Source: Actinospineispora spinosispora DSM 44797 (GTDB taxonomy: Bacteria; Actinomycetota; Actinomycetes; Mycobacteriales; Pseudonocardiaceae). From it: DNA of 64,000 nt. The DNA is taken from positions 237,137-301,136 of the forward strand of contig NZ_KE386838.1 of the NCBI RefSeq assembly GCF_000429025.1, written 5' to 3'. Made by a program: the position numbers and the translations under genes. Shown in pieces: positions 24,431 through 32,499 of this stretch. Positions within the stretch are counted from its first letter, which is position 1. The number at the start of each line of letters is the position of its first letter. A model generated the notes under the pieces. That model made no database searches. It was not told the DNA's origin and saw only the letters and a list, made by a program, of their open reading frames with translations.

Positions 24431-25066
24431 TTGGCGTACGTGCTCACCTACCTGCTCGCGTTCACCGCGGTCGCCACGCTGCTGACGATCAGCCCGGGCC
24501 CGGATTTCGCCGTCCTGGTCCGATCCTCGATCGCCGGGAGCCGGGTGCACGGGCTGGCGACGGCGGTCGGGGTGGCGGTCGGCTGCCTGCTGTGGGCGCT
24601 GGCGAGTGCGCTGGGCGTCACCGCGCTCCTGGCCGTCTCCACGATCCTGTACGACTGTCTGCGGCTCCTCGGCGCGGTGTACCTGTGCGTGTTGGGAGTG
24701 CAGGCCTGGCGTAACCGAGGCCTTGTTCACGTGACGGACGACGCGGCGAAGCCCCGCTCGGTGTGGGCGGCGTTCCGCGCCGGCCTGCTGAGCAACGTGC
24801 TGAACCCGAAGGCGGGCGTGTTGTACCTGTCACTGTTGCCGACGTTCGTGCCGCCGGGCATGCCGGTGCTACCGATGACGCTGCTGCTGGCGGCGATCCA
24901 CGTGGTGATCGGGCTGGTGTGGATGAGCACCGTCGTCATGGTGGTCGATCGGGCGCGCGGCTGGTTCTCCGCCGAGCGCATCCGTCGCAGGCTGGACCGG
25001 ATCACCGGCGGCGCACTGGTCGGGTTCGGGCTCGCCGCGGCCTCCGAGGTCGCGCTGAAGGCCTGA
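24431..25066 (+). CDS. LysE/RhtB-family amino-acid exporter
   Basis: 211 residues with six hydrophobic segments, the conserved SPGPDFAVLVRSSIAGSR start and FRAGLLSNVLNPKAGVLYLS in the middle. TTG 24431 or GTG 24440 could start it. It follows the 2OG oxygenase by 34 bp and is probably co-transcribed, suggesting export of the modified amino acid or derivative. Its last 198 bp are also read on the other strand as the tail of an MFS gene. Confidence 0.9.
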   Translation: MAYVLTYLLAFTAVATLLTISPGPDFAVLVRSSIAGSRVHGLATAVGVAVGCLLWALASALGVTALLAVSTILYDCLRLLGAVYLCVLGVQAWRNRGLVHVTDDAAKPRSVWAAFRAGLLSNVLNPKAGVLYLSLLPTFVPPGMPVLPMTLLLAAIHVVIGLVWMSTVVMVVDRARGWFSAERIRRRLDRITGGALVGFGLAAASEVALKA

Positions 25067-26167
25067 CGGCCGCGCGACCAGCGTGATCAGCGCGATGGCG
25101 GAGGCGAGCAACAGGGCCGTTCGAAGGTCCCAGCGGTCGGCGAGCGCCCCGAACAGCGCCGGACCGAGTACCGCGCCGAGACCGAGCAGGAACACGGTGA
25201 TGCTGAACCCGGCCGACGGCCGATCGGGGAACGTCCGGTGGCTCCACACCGCGAGCAGCCCGGAGATCGCCATGAAGACGAACCCGTAGACCACGGCGGA
25301 CAGGCCGATCGCGGGCCACCAGCCCGGTCCGACGGCGATCAGCGCCGCCGCGAGCGCGAGCCCGCCGAGCAACAGCGCATGCGCTCGACGCGGGCCGAGT
25401 CGTGCCAGCACCCAGCCGGTGAACACCGCAGAGGTCCCGGAGACGCCGATGACCATCCAGAACACCGATCCGGCGACCGGTCCGGCTGCCCCGGAGACCG
25501 CCGCCAGCGCAAAGGTCCAGTACACGGCGCCGACCATCCCGTAGGACAGCGCCGTGCAGTAGAGGGCCGGCGTGCCCGGCCGACGGAGCAGCCCGACGCC
25601 GGGCCGGCCCGCGCGCCGGATCGGCCGCGTCCCGCGCAACAACCGTGCGTTGTACCCGGTGACCAGCACCGCGACCGCGCTGAACACCAGCCACGCCGAG
25701 CGCCACCGGCTGTCGGACAGGGCGAGTGCTCCGGCGACGGTGATCCCGAATGCGGTGCCACTCGGGATGGCCGCCAGCAGCCACATGCGCCGATCCGGGG
25801 TGATGAGCTGGTCGATGGCATCCGAGTAGGGCGCCCACGCGAAGCCGGAGCTGGCACCGGCCACCACCAGCCCGGCGAACAGGAACACCGGTCGGTCGGC
25901 GAGTGCCACGACGCTCGTCCCCGCGGCGGCGGACAGTCCCGCCGCGATGATCAGACGCCGTGGTCCGAGCCGGTCGGCGAGCAGGCCCACCGCGGTCAGG
26001 GCCAGCACGTACCCGAGGTAGGCACCGCTGGCGACCATCCCGGACGCGCCGACGGACAGGCCGAGCTCGGCGCGGATGTGCGGTTCGAACAGCCCGTACC
26101 CGTACCGGGCGAACCCGTAGGACACCCCGATCATGGCGATTCCCGCGCCGCCCAGCCGCCACTCCAC
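24869..26167 (-). CDS. MFS transporter of the YbfB/YjiJ type, with an antisense C-terminal tail
   Basis: 432 residues. The first about 370 form a normal 12-helix transporter starting GIAMIGVSYGFARYGYGLF, typical of YbfB/YjiJ-type MFS. The last 65 residues (rich in Glu/Pro/Asp/His/Arg/Gln) lie antisense to the 3' end of the LysE gene and look like non-coding translation, so the original stop was probably lost and the protein runs on. It is divergent from the TetR gene at 26221, with two operators between them. Confidence 0.8.
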   Translation of the reverse strand: MEWRLGGAGIAMIGVSYGFARYGYGLFEPHIRAELGLSVGASGMVASGAYLGYVLALTAVGLLADRLGPRRLIIAAGLSAAAGTSVVALADRPVFLFAGLVVAGASSGFAWAPYSDAIDQLITPDRRMWLLAAIPSGTAFGITVAGALALSDSRWRSAWLVFSAVAVLVTGYNARLLRGTRPIRRAGRPGVGLLRRPGTPALYCTALSYGMVGAVYWTFALAAVSGAAGPVAGSVFWMVIGVSGTSAVFTGWVLARLGPRRAHALLLGGLALAAALIAVGPGWWPAIGLSAVVYGFVFMAISGLLAVWSHRTFPDRPSAGFSITVFLLGLGAVLGPALFGALADRWDLRTALLLASAIALITLVARPSGLQRDLGGRGEPEPDQCAAGDPVQPATDALGGEPAARPIDHHDDGAHPHQPDHHVDRRQQQRHR

Positions 26168-26178
26168 GCAGCCTCCTA

Positions 26179-26223
26179 CACTGATCTGTGAATCTCTCCG
26201 ACCGAAAGGTACACAGGTCTGTG
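26179..26223. promoter_or_regulatory. Paired TetR operators between MFS and TetR genes
   Basis: CACTGATCTGTG (26179-26190) and CACAGGTCTGTG (26212-26223) are two CACAG-NN-CTGTG palindromes 33 bp apart (the first has one mismatch), each preceded by TA and followed by AA. They cover both divergent promoters. Confidence 0.75.
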
Positions 26224-26781
26224 AAGAAAGGCGAACTGACGCCGGGCGCGGCCCGCATCCTCGAGGTCGCTTCGGAGCTGTTCTACGAACGCGGCATCCA
26301 CGCGGTCGGGGTCGACACGATCGCCGCCGAGTCCGGGGTCACGAAACGCACCCTGTACAACCGGTTCGGCTCGAAGGACGGCCTGCTCATGGCCTACCTG
26401 GAGACCCGGGACCGGCACTGGCGCGGCCTCATCGCCGACCGCCTCGACGAGCTGACCGACCCGGTCGAGCGGGTGCTCGCGCCGTTCGACGTCCTGCCGC
26501 GGTGGCTACCGGCCAGCAACCGGGGGTGCAGCTTCATCAACGCGTTCGCCGAGCTGCCGGACGCCGACCACCCCGGCCGCGAGCTGGTCACCGGTGAGAA
26601 GAAGTGGCTGTTGGCCCTGTTCCGCGACCTGCTCGCCGAGGCGGGCGTCGCGGGAGCCGAGACCCGCGCGGTGCAGCTGCTGGCGCTGCACGAAGGCGCG
26701 ATCGTGGGCCACACGATGGCCGAGGAACCCACCGCGGTGAGCTCCGCTCGGGTGGCGGCACTGACCCTGCTGCGGTGCTAA
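26221..26781 (+). CDS. TetR-family regulator of the adjacent MFS gene
   Basis: 186 residues from GTG 26221 (MKKGELTPGAARILEVASELF); GAAAGG lies 12 bases upstream. An alternative GTG at 26188 lacks a ribosome site. HTH at about residues 32-55 (VDTIAAESGVTKRTLYNRFGSKDGLL). The C-terminal domain is typical TetR. It sits back to back with the MFS exporter with operators overlapping its own start, so it is probably an autorepressor. Confidence 0.88.
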   Translation: MKKGELTPGAARILEVASELFYERGIHAVGVDTIAAESGVTKRTLYNRFGSKDGLLMAYLETRDRHWRGLIADRLDELTDPVERVLAPFDVLPRWLPASNRGCSFINAFAELPDADHPGRELVTGEKKWLLALFRDLLAEAGVAGAETRAVQLLALHEGAIVGHTMAEEPTAVSSARVAALTLLRC

Positions 26782-26784
26782 CAT

Positions 26785-26810
26785 CCATCTATACGTACCC
26801 GTATAGATGG
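26785..26810. promoter_or_regulatory. Operator palindrome upstream of the DUF2867 gene
   Basis: CCATCTATACG and CGTATAGATGG are perfect 11-bp arms with a 4-bp centre, 13 bp before ATG 26824. The AT-rich core stands out and likely also contains promoter elements. The nearby TetR gene at 27418 is the candidate reader. Confidence 0.75.
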
Positions 26811-26823
26811 GTCGGTCGGTCCG

Positions 26824-27396
26824 ATGAAGCTTCCGAACACCGCGCACACGTCACGGCCGTGGCGAATCCACGAGCTCACGCGCGACTTCCGGCTCGAGGA
26901 CGTCTGGGAGCTGCCCACGCCCGGCGGTCCGGACGACTTCCCCGAGCTGGTCCGCCAGTTCTCCTCGAGCAGCTGGTCGTCCGGCCTCTCCCGCCTGCTC
27001 TTCGCGGCTCGCCGGGTACTCGGGACACTGCTGCGCTGGGACGAACCGAGCACCGGCCTGAGCTCCCGGGTGCCGACGCTGCGCGACCGGCTGCCCGACG
27101 ACCTGCGCGACGCCCCGACCGGGCCGACTGTCGACGACCTGCCGTTCGTTCCGCTGTACCTGCTGGAGAACGAGTGGGCGGCGGAGGTCGCGAACAAGAC
27201 GATGCACGGGGTGGTGCATCTCGGGTGGGTCCCGGACTCCTCGGGCGGCTTCCGCGGCCAGCTGGCCATCCTGGTCAGCCCGAACGGGCTGCTGGGCAGG
27301 GTGTACATGGCCGCGATCGCACCGTTCCGGTACGCGATCGTGTACCCCGCGCTGATCAGGACGATCGGCGAGAACTGGCGTGCTGTCAGGTCCTGA
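26824..27396 (+). CDS. DUF2867-family protein
   Basis: 190 residues beginning MKLPNTAHTSRPWRIHE and containing FRLEDVWELPTPGGPDDFPELV, recognisable as DUF2867. Function unknown; homologues often sit with TetR regulators. No signal peptide. An operator palindrome lies directly upstream and a convergent TetR gene directly downstream. Confidence 0.85.
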   Translation: MKLPNTAHTSRPWRIHELTRDFRLEDVWELPTPGGPDDFPELVRQFSSSSWSSGLSRLLFAARRVLGTLLRWDEPSTGLSSRVPTLRDRLPDDLRDAPTGPTVDDLPFVPLYLLENEWAAEVANKTMHGVVHLGWVPDSSGGFRGQLAILVSPNGLLGRVYMAAIAPFRYAIVYPALIRTIGENWRAVRS

Positions 27397-27424
27397 GACG
27401 GTCAGGTCCTGAGACGGTCAGGTC
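27385..27424 (+). repeat. 16-bp tandem repeat (two and a half copies)
   Basis: GTCAGGTCCTGAGACG repeats at 27385 and 27401, with a partial third copy at 27417. The first copy carries the stop of the DUF2867 gene and the third the stop of the convergent TetR gene. Confidence 0.85.
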
Positions 27425-27966
27425 TTAAGGAAGGCCGCCGCGAGGCCGACGACCTCGTCACGCGTGCGCGCGCCGTGGTCGGCGGCCATGAAGTGGTTGC
27501 CGATCAGCAGCGAGAAGGCGAGCATGCTGCGTGCCTCGACCTCGTCCGGATCGGAGCAGAACTCACCGAACAACGCACGCAGGTAGTCCATCCGCCGGTT
27601 GTCCACCCGCCGCAGCCGCTCCGCGACGTCCGCATCCCGCCGCGCCCAGTCCCGAACCGCCAGGTCGACCGGTATCAACCGGTGACTGAAGGTCAGCAGA
27701 CCCGCTCTGTCCAACCGGGAACGCGCGTCACCCCCGTCACGCTCGACCCGCTCGATGACCGCGTCGGTACTTTCCCGCTCCCACGCGTCGAGCATCTCGG
27801 TCAGTAGCGCGCCGCGGTCGGCGAAGTATCCGTAGAACCCGCCCTTGGTCACGCCGAGCGCCTTCGCCAGCGCTTCGATCCGCACCGCGTCCGGACCACC
27901 GGCGGCGAGCGCGGTCAACCCCTGCTCGATCCATCGCTCACGGGGCGTACGAGTCTCGGCGACCAT
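27418..27966 (-). CDS. TetR-family regulator
   Basis: 182 residues from ATG 27966 (MVAETRTPRERW). HTH at about residues 28-52 (VRIEALAKALGVTKGGFYGYFADRGALLTEML). It stands convergent to the DUF2867 gene and divergent from a DHA2 exporter; either could be its target. Confidence 0.88.
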   Translation of the reverse strand: MVAETRTPRERWIEQGLTALAAGGPDAVRIEALAKALGVTKGGFYGYFADRGALLTEMLDAWERESTDAVIERVERDGGDARSRLDRAGLLTFSHRLIPVDLAVRDWARRDADVAERLRRVDNRRMDYLRALFGEFCSDPDEVEARSMLAFSLLIGNHFMAADHGARTRDEVVGLAAAFLKT

Positions 27967-28141
27967 GGCATCAGTGTCCCGGTGACCGAACGCGCGTCGG
28001 AACGAGACCCAGGTCACCGAATCAGCGCAGCAAACGGTGCAGATCTCGTCGTTCAGCTCTCACTTCACCAGATTACTTTTTCTATCGCCTCACCTTTCTG
28101 TACCGTCGACAGGGAACCGAAAGGTGAGGGGAGAATCAACC

Positions 28142-29806
28142 ATGTCAGGTGCGCCGCCACCCGATGCGGGCGGAGGGGAAAGTCCCGACGCCATCCAGAA
28201 CTGGATGCTGCCCCTCATCGTGCTGACCGTCGGCCAGTTCATGGCCGTGCTGGACATGACGATCGTCAACATCGCGATCCCCACGCTGGGCAACGAGTTC
28301 GGCGCGGCGACCGACGACATCGAGTGGGTCACCACGATCTACTCGCTGACCCTCGGCGTGATCGCACCCGCCAGCGGCTGGCTCGCCGACAAGCTCGGCC
28401 CGACCAGGCTGTTCACCTACGGCCTGTTCGCGTTCGCACTCGGTTCCGCGCTGTGCGGCATGGCGTGGGACCTGAGCAGCATGATCGTCTTCCGGGTGAT
28501 CCAGGCGATCCCCGGCGGCGTCATCCCGATGATCACCATGGTGATCATCTTCCGGATCGTGCCGAAGGCCCAGCTGGGAAGCGCGATGGGCATCTTCGGC
28601 CTCGGTGTCGTCACCGGCCCGGCCCTCGGCCCGACACTCGGTGGCTGGCTGCTCGACCAGACCAGCTGGCACCTGATCTTCTTCATCAACGTGCCTTTCG
28701 GTGTCATCGGCGCGCTGATCTGCATGGTGAAGCTGCCCAAGCTCGCCGGTGTGCCGGACAAGAAGTTCGACTTCCTCGGCTGGCTCACCGCCGCCGCCGG
28801 CCTGTTCGGCCTGCTGCTGGTGATCCACGAGGGCCCGACCTGGCACTGGACGTCCTACAAGACGCTCATCCTGGCCACCGCGAGCGTGCTGTGCCTCGCG
28901 CTGTTCGTGGTGATCCAGTTCGAGAAGGACGAACCGCTGATCAACCTGCGGGTGCTCAAGACGTTCCCGTACACGGTGTCGCTGCTGCTGATCATGTGTG
29001 TGATGGTCAGCATGCAGGCGGTGATGTTCTTCCTGACCCTGTTCGTCCAGCAGGTACGCGGTCTGCAACCGCTGGAAGCAGGTCTGGTGCTGTTGCCCCA
29101 GGCGCTCGCGATGATGGTGATCATGCCGATCTCCGGCAAGATATTCGACAAGTTCGGCCCACGGGTGCCCGCCGTGGTCGGGCTGAGCCTCGCGGCGTAC
29201 GGCACCTACCTGCTGACCCTCATCACTCCGGACACGACGACCACCCAGATCATGTGGTGGACCGCCATCCGGGCACTGGGCACCGCACTGGCGATGATGC
29301 CGATCTTCACGGCGGGTCTGAACGCGATCCCGCCGCAGTACGCCAACGCCGGCAGCCAGCTCAACAGCATCATGCAGGAGCTGTCCGGTTCGCTCGGGCT
29401 CGCCGCGATGAGTGTGTTCACCACCAGCACGCTCGCCCAGCTGCTCTCCGACCGAGGCGCGCTGATCAAGGACACGGGCACGCTCGACCAGGCCCAGATC
29501 ATGGGCCAGTACCAGCAGCTCCAGTCGCATGTGACGTCCACGGCGTACGCCAACATGTTCCTGCTCTGCACCGCACTGACCGGGGTGGGCATCGTGCTGG
29601 CGTTCCTGCTGCGCAACGGTGCCGCCAAGCCCGCGCCCGCGCCGGCACCCGTGGCGACCGAGCCGGAGTCCGTGGTCAGCACGGCCGACGAGCAGCCGGT
29701 ACCGGTGGCGATGCCGTCCGCGACGAGCCACCTGGCCGCACTGCCGGACAGCGAGCTGGACTTCGACCCCGACCAGTTCCGGGAACGCGAAACACTGCGC
29801 AGCTGA
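28142..29806 (+). CDS. DHA2/EmrB-QacA-type MFS multidrug exporter
   Basis: 554 residues from ATG 28142 (GAGGGGAG upstream). Fourteen membrane segments; motif C-like and D1 motifs near VLDMTIVNIAIPTLG (residues about 35-50) and FRVIQAIPGGVIPM mark the EmrB family. The C-terminal 60 residues are Ala/Pro/Glu-rich and cytosolic. It is divergent from a TetR regulator and likely exports lipophilic drugs. Confidence 0.92.
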   Translation: MSGAPPPDAGGGESPDAIQNWMLPLIVLTVGQFMAVLDMTIVNIAIPTLGNEFGAATDDIEWVTTIYSLTLGVIAPASGWLADKLGPTRLFTYGLFAFALGSALCGMAWDLSSMIVFRVIQAIPGGVIPMITMVIIFRIVPKAQLGSAMGIFGLGVVTGPALGPTLGGWLLDQTSWHLIFFINVPFGVIGALICMVKLPKLAGVPDKKFDFLGWLTAAAGLFGLLLVIHEGPTWHWTSYKTLILATASVLCLALFVVIQFEKDEPLINLRVLKTFPYTVSLLLIMCVMVSMQAVMFFLTLFVQQVRGLQPLEAGLVLLPQALAMMVIMPISGKIFDKFGPRVPAVVGLSLAAYGTYLLTLITPDTTTTQIMWWTAIRALGTALAMMPIFTAGLNAIPPQYANAGSQLNSIMQELSGSLGLAAMSVFTTSTLAQLLSDRGALIKDTGTLDQAQIMGQYQQLQSHVTSTAYANMFLLCTALTGVGIVLAFLLRNGAAKPAPAPAPVATEPESVVSTADEQPVPVAMPSATSHLAALPDSELDFDPDQFRERETLRS

Positions 29807-29807
29807 T

Positions 29808-29853
29808 CACCGGGCGAGCGGTTCGTTCAAGACGCGGACCGTCTCGCCCGGTG
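29808..29853 (+). terminator. Hairpin between exporter and methyltransferase genes
   Basis: CACCGGGCGAG and CTCGCCCGGTG pair exactly (29808-29818 and 29843-29853), with an inner CGGT/ACCG stem. It may end the exporter transcript or lie in the methyltransferase leader. Confidence 0.6.
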
Positions 29854-29864
29854 AGACTGCGGGC

Positions 29865-30512
29865 ATGACCGAGAACACCTTCACCCCCGCCCCGGGTCGT
29901 TTCGCACCCACCAGGTTCTACGACCGGGTGGTCGCGTTGACCCGGGAGCGGCTGTGGCGCTCGCTCGCCGCCCTGTACGTGGCACCCCGGCCGGACGACG
30001 TGATCGTCGACGTGGGGTGCGGAACGGGTTCACTGGCGTTGTTGCTGGCCCGGGTGGAGCCGAGGGCACGTCTGGTGGGGGTGGACCCCGATCCCGAGGT
30101 GCTGGCAGTGGCAGGACACAAGGCCTCCGGCGCGACGGTGCGCTGGCAGCCCGGCATGGGTGATGCACTGCCGGCGTTGCTGGGCCCGGGGTCGGCGGAC
30201 ACCGTCGTGTCCAGCCTCGTCCTGCACCAGTGCCCGATCGAGGTGAAACAGCGGCTGCTCGCGTCGATGTGGGCGGTGCTGCGCCCCGGCGGGAAGCTGG
30301 TGATCGCCGACTACGGCCACCAGCGGACGCCGTTGATGCGCCTGGCGTTCCTGATCGTCCAGCTGGCGGACGGCCGGGAGGACACCCGGCCCAACGCCGA
30401 CGGCAGGCTCCCTGCGCTGATCTCGGAGGCCGGTTTCCGGAACGTGCGGGAGGCCGAGGTCGTGGCGACGGTGTCCGGTTCGATCTCGGTCTACGTCGCC
30501 CGCAAGGACTGA
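29865..30512 (+). CDS. Class I SAM-dependent methyltransferase
   Basis: 215 residues from ATG 29865. Motif I VDVGCGTGSLALLLA near residue 46, motif II VGVDPDPEVL, and a later VLRPGGKLVIADYG (motif III region), as in ubiquinone/menaquinone-type methyltransferases. Substrate not evident. It overlaps the convergent AraC gene by 22 bp. Confidence 0.88.
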   Translation: MTENTFTPAPGRFAPTRFYDRVVALTRERLWRSLAALYVAPRPDDVIVDVGCGTGSLALLLARVEPRARLVGVDPDPEVLAVAGHKASGATVRWQPGMGDALPALLGPGSADTVVSSLVLHQCPIEVKQRLLASMWAVLRPGGKLVIADYGHQRTPLMRLAFLIVQLADGREDTRPNADGRLPALISEAGFRNVREAEVVATVSGSISVYVARKD

Positions 30513-31177
30513 CCGCGCAGAGCCGGCAGCACGGCCGACGGCGTCAGGCCCATCATGTCCCGCATCAGCCGGGTGAGGTGGGCCTGGTCGGCGAACCCCG
30601 CGGTGACCGCCGCCTCGGCGAGCGGATGACCGTCCTGTAGTGCCTCGGCGGCCCGCCGGAGCCGGGACCACATGCGCCACCGGGGCAGGGGCATCCCCAC
30701 CTGTTCCCGCGCAAGGGCCCGGAGCCGCTGCGGCGAGAGCCCGACGGAGGCGGCGAGCAGCGGCATGGGGACAGTCCGCTCCCGCAGCATGGTCAGCGCG
30801 TCCAGCAGGCGGGGGTCGAGTGCGGTGGAGGACCGCGCACCTCCCTGTCCGATGTCCGTGGCGCGCAGACCGGCCAGCTCGGGAGCAGCGGTGATGTCAC
30901 CGGAACAGCACTCGCGCAGCCGGTCGGCGAACACGCACTGCGGCTCGACGAAGAACGTGACCAGCTCGTCGGTGGCGAGCAGCCGGTGCCGGGCCATGGG
31001 CCGGACGACCAGGGCCGACGCCGAACGGGTGTGCCCCGACGAGTCCTTCATCGCGACCGCGTCCCGCACGGCGACGGCGATCTGGAAAGCACCGTGAGCG
31101 TGCACCGAGCAGTCGGTGGTGGGCCCTCGGTACACCGCGTAGCCCGCCCCCACGACGAACTCCGTCCGGACGTCCAC
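30491..31177 (-). CDS. AraC-family transcriptional regulator
   Basis: 228 residues. N-terminal cupin-like sensor half and a C-terminal AraC domain with two HTHs (MPLLAASVGLSPQRLRALAREQVGMPLPRWRMW and PLAEAAVTAGFADQAHLTRLMRDMMGLTPSAV). It is convergent with the methyltransferase gene; the target is not obvious. Confidence 0.88.
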   Translation of the reverse strand: MDVRTEFVVGAGYAVYRGPTTDCSVHAHGAFQIAVAVRDAVAMKDSSGHTRSASALVVRPMARHRLLATDELVTFFVEPQCVFADRLRECCSGDITAAPELAGLRATDIGQGGARSSTALDPRLLDALTMLRERTVPMPLLAASVGLSPQRLRALAREQVGMPLPRWRMWSRLRRAAEALQDGHPLAEAAVTAGFADQAHLTRLMRDMMGLTPSAVLPALRGQSLRAT

Positions 31178-31338
31178 AGTCCTATGGTGCCAGGGTCAGC
31201 CGCGCAGAGCCGCGACGATCTCCTCGGCGGAGGCGATGGCGGACGCCCGCGCGGCGCAACGTAGACGGTGACTGTTTGGCGCAACAAATATGCTGTGTGA
31301 CTGTATATCGAACTGGGTTCGTGGGGTACGGATGGAGG

Positions 31339-31824
31339 ATGACCAGAGCCAACTTGAAGCTGATCGACACTTCGCCGGACAGGCCGGTCAATCCCGAGGA
31401 CGTTCATTCCCCCTCGGCGCGCGCTTTTGAGCTGTACCGGCCGAGGAAGTTCATCGAGCCGGCGCTCTCGGCGGAGGCCTGCCTGGCGATCACTGATGAC
31501 CAGCTGGACACGGCGGCCGACCTGGTCTCGACGTTCATCGATCACGGGCCACGGCTGCCCGAGGCGTACTACGCGTTCCACTTCGGTCTGCTGCGCCCGG
31601 TCTTGAACTGGTGGGACATCCAAATTCTGCTGCCGGTCTGGCAGGACTGCACGAACCTGTGCGCAGCGAAGCGCGGCGGCCCCCCAACGCTTCCCTACAT
31701 CCACAACGTCATGAACGAGTGCGAAGACCTGCTGACCGCCTACAGATCAAAAAACCCGGAAGCCGTCCGCACAACCCGCCTGAACGCCCTACGAATAAAG
31801 GAAGCAACCTTCCAACCAGCCTGA
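31339..31824 (+). pseudogene. FCD-domain-only remnant of a GntR/FadR-type regulator (possible pseudogene)
   Basis: 161 residues from ATG 31339 (GGAGG is immediately adjacent, so the exact start is unsure). The sequence ARAFELYRPRKFIEPALSAE, then TDDQLDTAADLV, YYAFHFGLLRP and NPEAVRTTRLNALR follows the helical FCD ligand domain of FadR-type GntR proteins. The N-terminal winged helix is absent and no HTH is seen upstream in any frame. It is either a truncated regulator or an FCD-only protein. It is followed by low-complexity sequence, at the boundary of the accessory block. Confidence 0.55.
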
Positions 31825-32079
31825 AGACAAAGACAAAGACAAAGACAAAGACAAGCACGAAGCCGAAGACGCACGATGCCGAAGGCGAGCAAACGATGCC
31901 GAAGGCGAGCAACGAAGCCGAAGGCGAGAAGCACTAAAGCAAGCAAAGGCGAAGCCGAGCGACCCACGCTGGGTCAAGAGCGAACGCACCGTGGGGGGTC
32001 TCGGGGGGCTCGGCCCCCCGGAATTATGACCACTCGAACCCGGCTCGCGCGCTCCGCGAGCATGGCTCGGCCATTCGAG
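31825..32079. other. Low-complexity spacer with hairpins downstream of tRNA-Ala
   Basis: Starts with five AGACAA hexamers (31825-31854), then repeats of GCCGAAGGCGAGCA (about 31870-31930). A GC hairpin GGGGGGC/GCCCCCC sits at 32002-32020, and CCACTCGAA (32030) pairs with TTCGAGTGG (32074-32082), reaching the tRNA 3' end. The hairpins probably end the minus-strand tRNA transcript. No gene is seen. Confidence 0.6.
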
Positions 32080-32152
32080 TGGAGACGAGGGGAATCGAAC
32101 CCCTAACCCCTGCCTTGCAAAGGCAGTGCTCTGCCAATTGAGCTACGTCCCC
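32080..32152 (-). tRNA. tRNA-Ala (anticodon TGC)
   Basis: 73 nt on the minus strand. GGGGACG pairs with CGTCTCC in the acceptor (one G-U), D-loop AGCTCAATTGGCAGAGC, anticodon loop TTTGCAA (anticodon TGC), T-loop GTTCGATTC, discriminator A; CCA is not encoded. It is the alaT counterpart of the origin region. Confidence 0.97.
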
Positions 32153-32223
32153 GTGTCGAGCGGGGCTTGTTCTCTCTCAAGACAAGCGGGTCCCCGCTCG
32201 AGAAGTGCGGGTGGGGCAGGCTG

Positions 32224-32337
32224 TCAGCCGTTGGTGGCCTGCTGCCACAGGTCGTCGTCGTTGCGAGACTTGGCCTTGTTGAAGACGAACAGCGCGGCAC
32301 CGACGACGGCGACGAGAACCAGCAGCTTCTTCTTCAT
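32224..32337 (-). CDS. DLW-39 family small protein
   Basis: 37 residues starting MKKKLLVLVAVVGAALFVFN, then KAKSRNDDDLWQQATNG: one N-terminal membrane helix and a short charged tail containing the DLW motif. This tiny actinobacterial family is normally found beside gyrA and the tRNA-Ile/tRNA-Ala genes, as here between the two tRNAs. Function unknown. Confidence 0.88.
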   Translation of the reverse strand: MKKKLLVLVAVVGAALFVFNKAKSRNDDDLWQQATNG

Positions 32338-32368
32338 GTGATCCCTAAATCCTCGACGATGATGGGAG

Positions 32369-32442
32369 TGGGCCTAGGTGGACTTGAACCACCGACCTCG
32401 TCATTATCAGTGACGCGCTCTAACCAACTGAGCTATAGGCCC
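32369..32442 (-). tRNA. tRNA-Ile (anticodon GAT)
   Basis: 74 nt on the minus strand. GGGCCTA pairs with TAGGCCC, D-arm AGCTCAGTTGGTTAGAGC, anticodon loop CTGATAA (GAT), T-loop GTTCAAGTC, discriminator A, no encoded CCA. It is the ileT counterpart next to gyrA. Confidence 0.97.
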
Positions 32443-32499
32443 GCGAACGAGGTGACTGAAGACTAGCCGAAGCCTCGTGACGCCTTGCAACCGGGTCGG

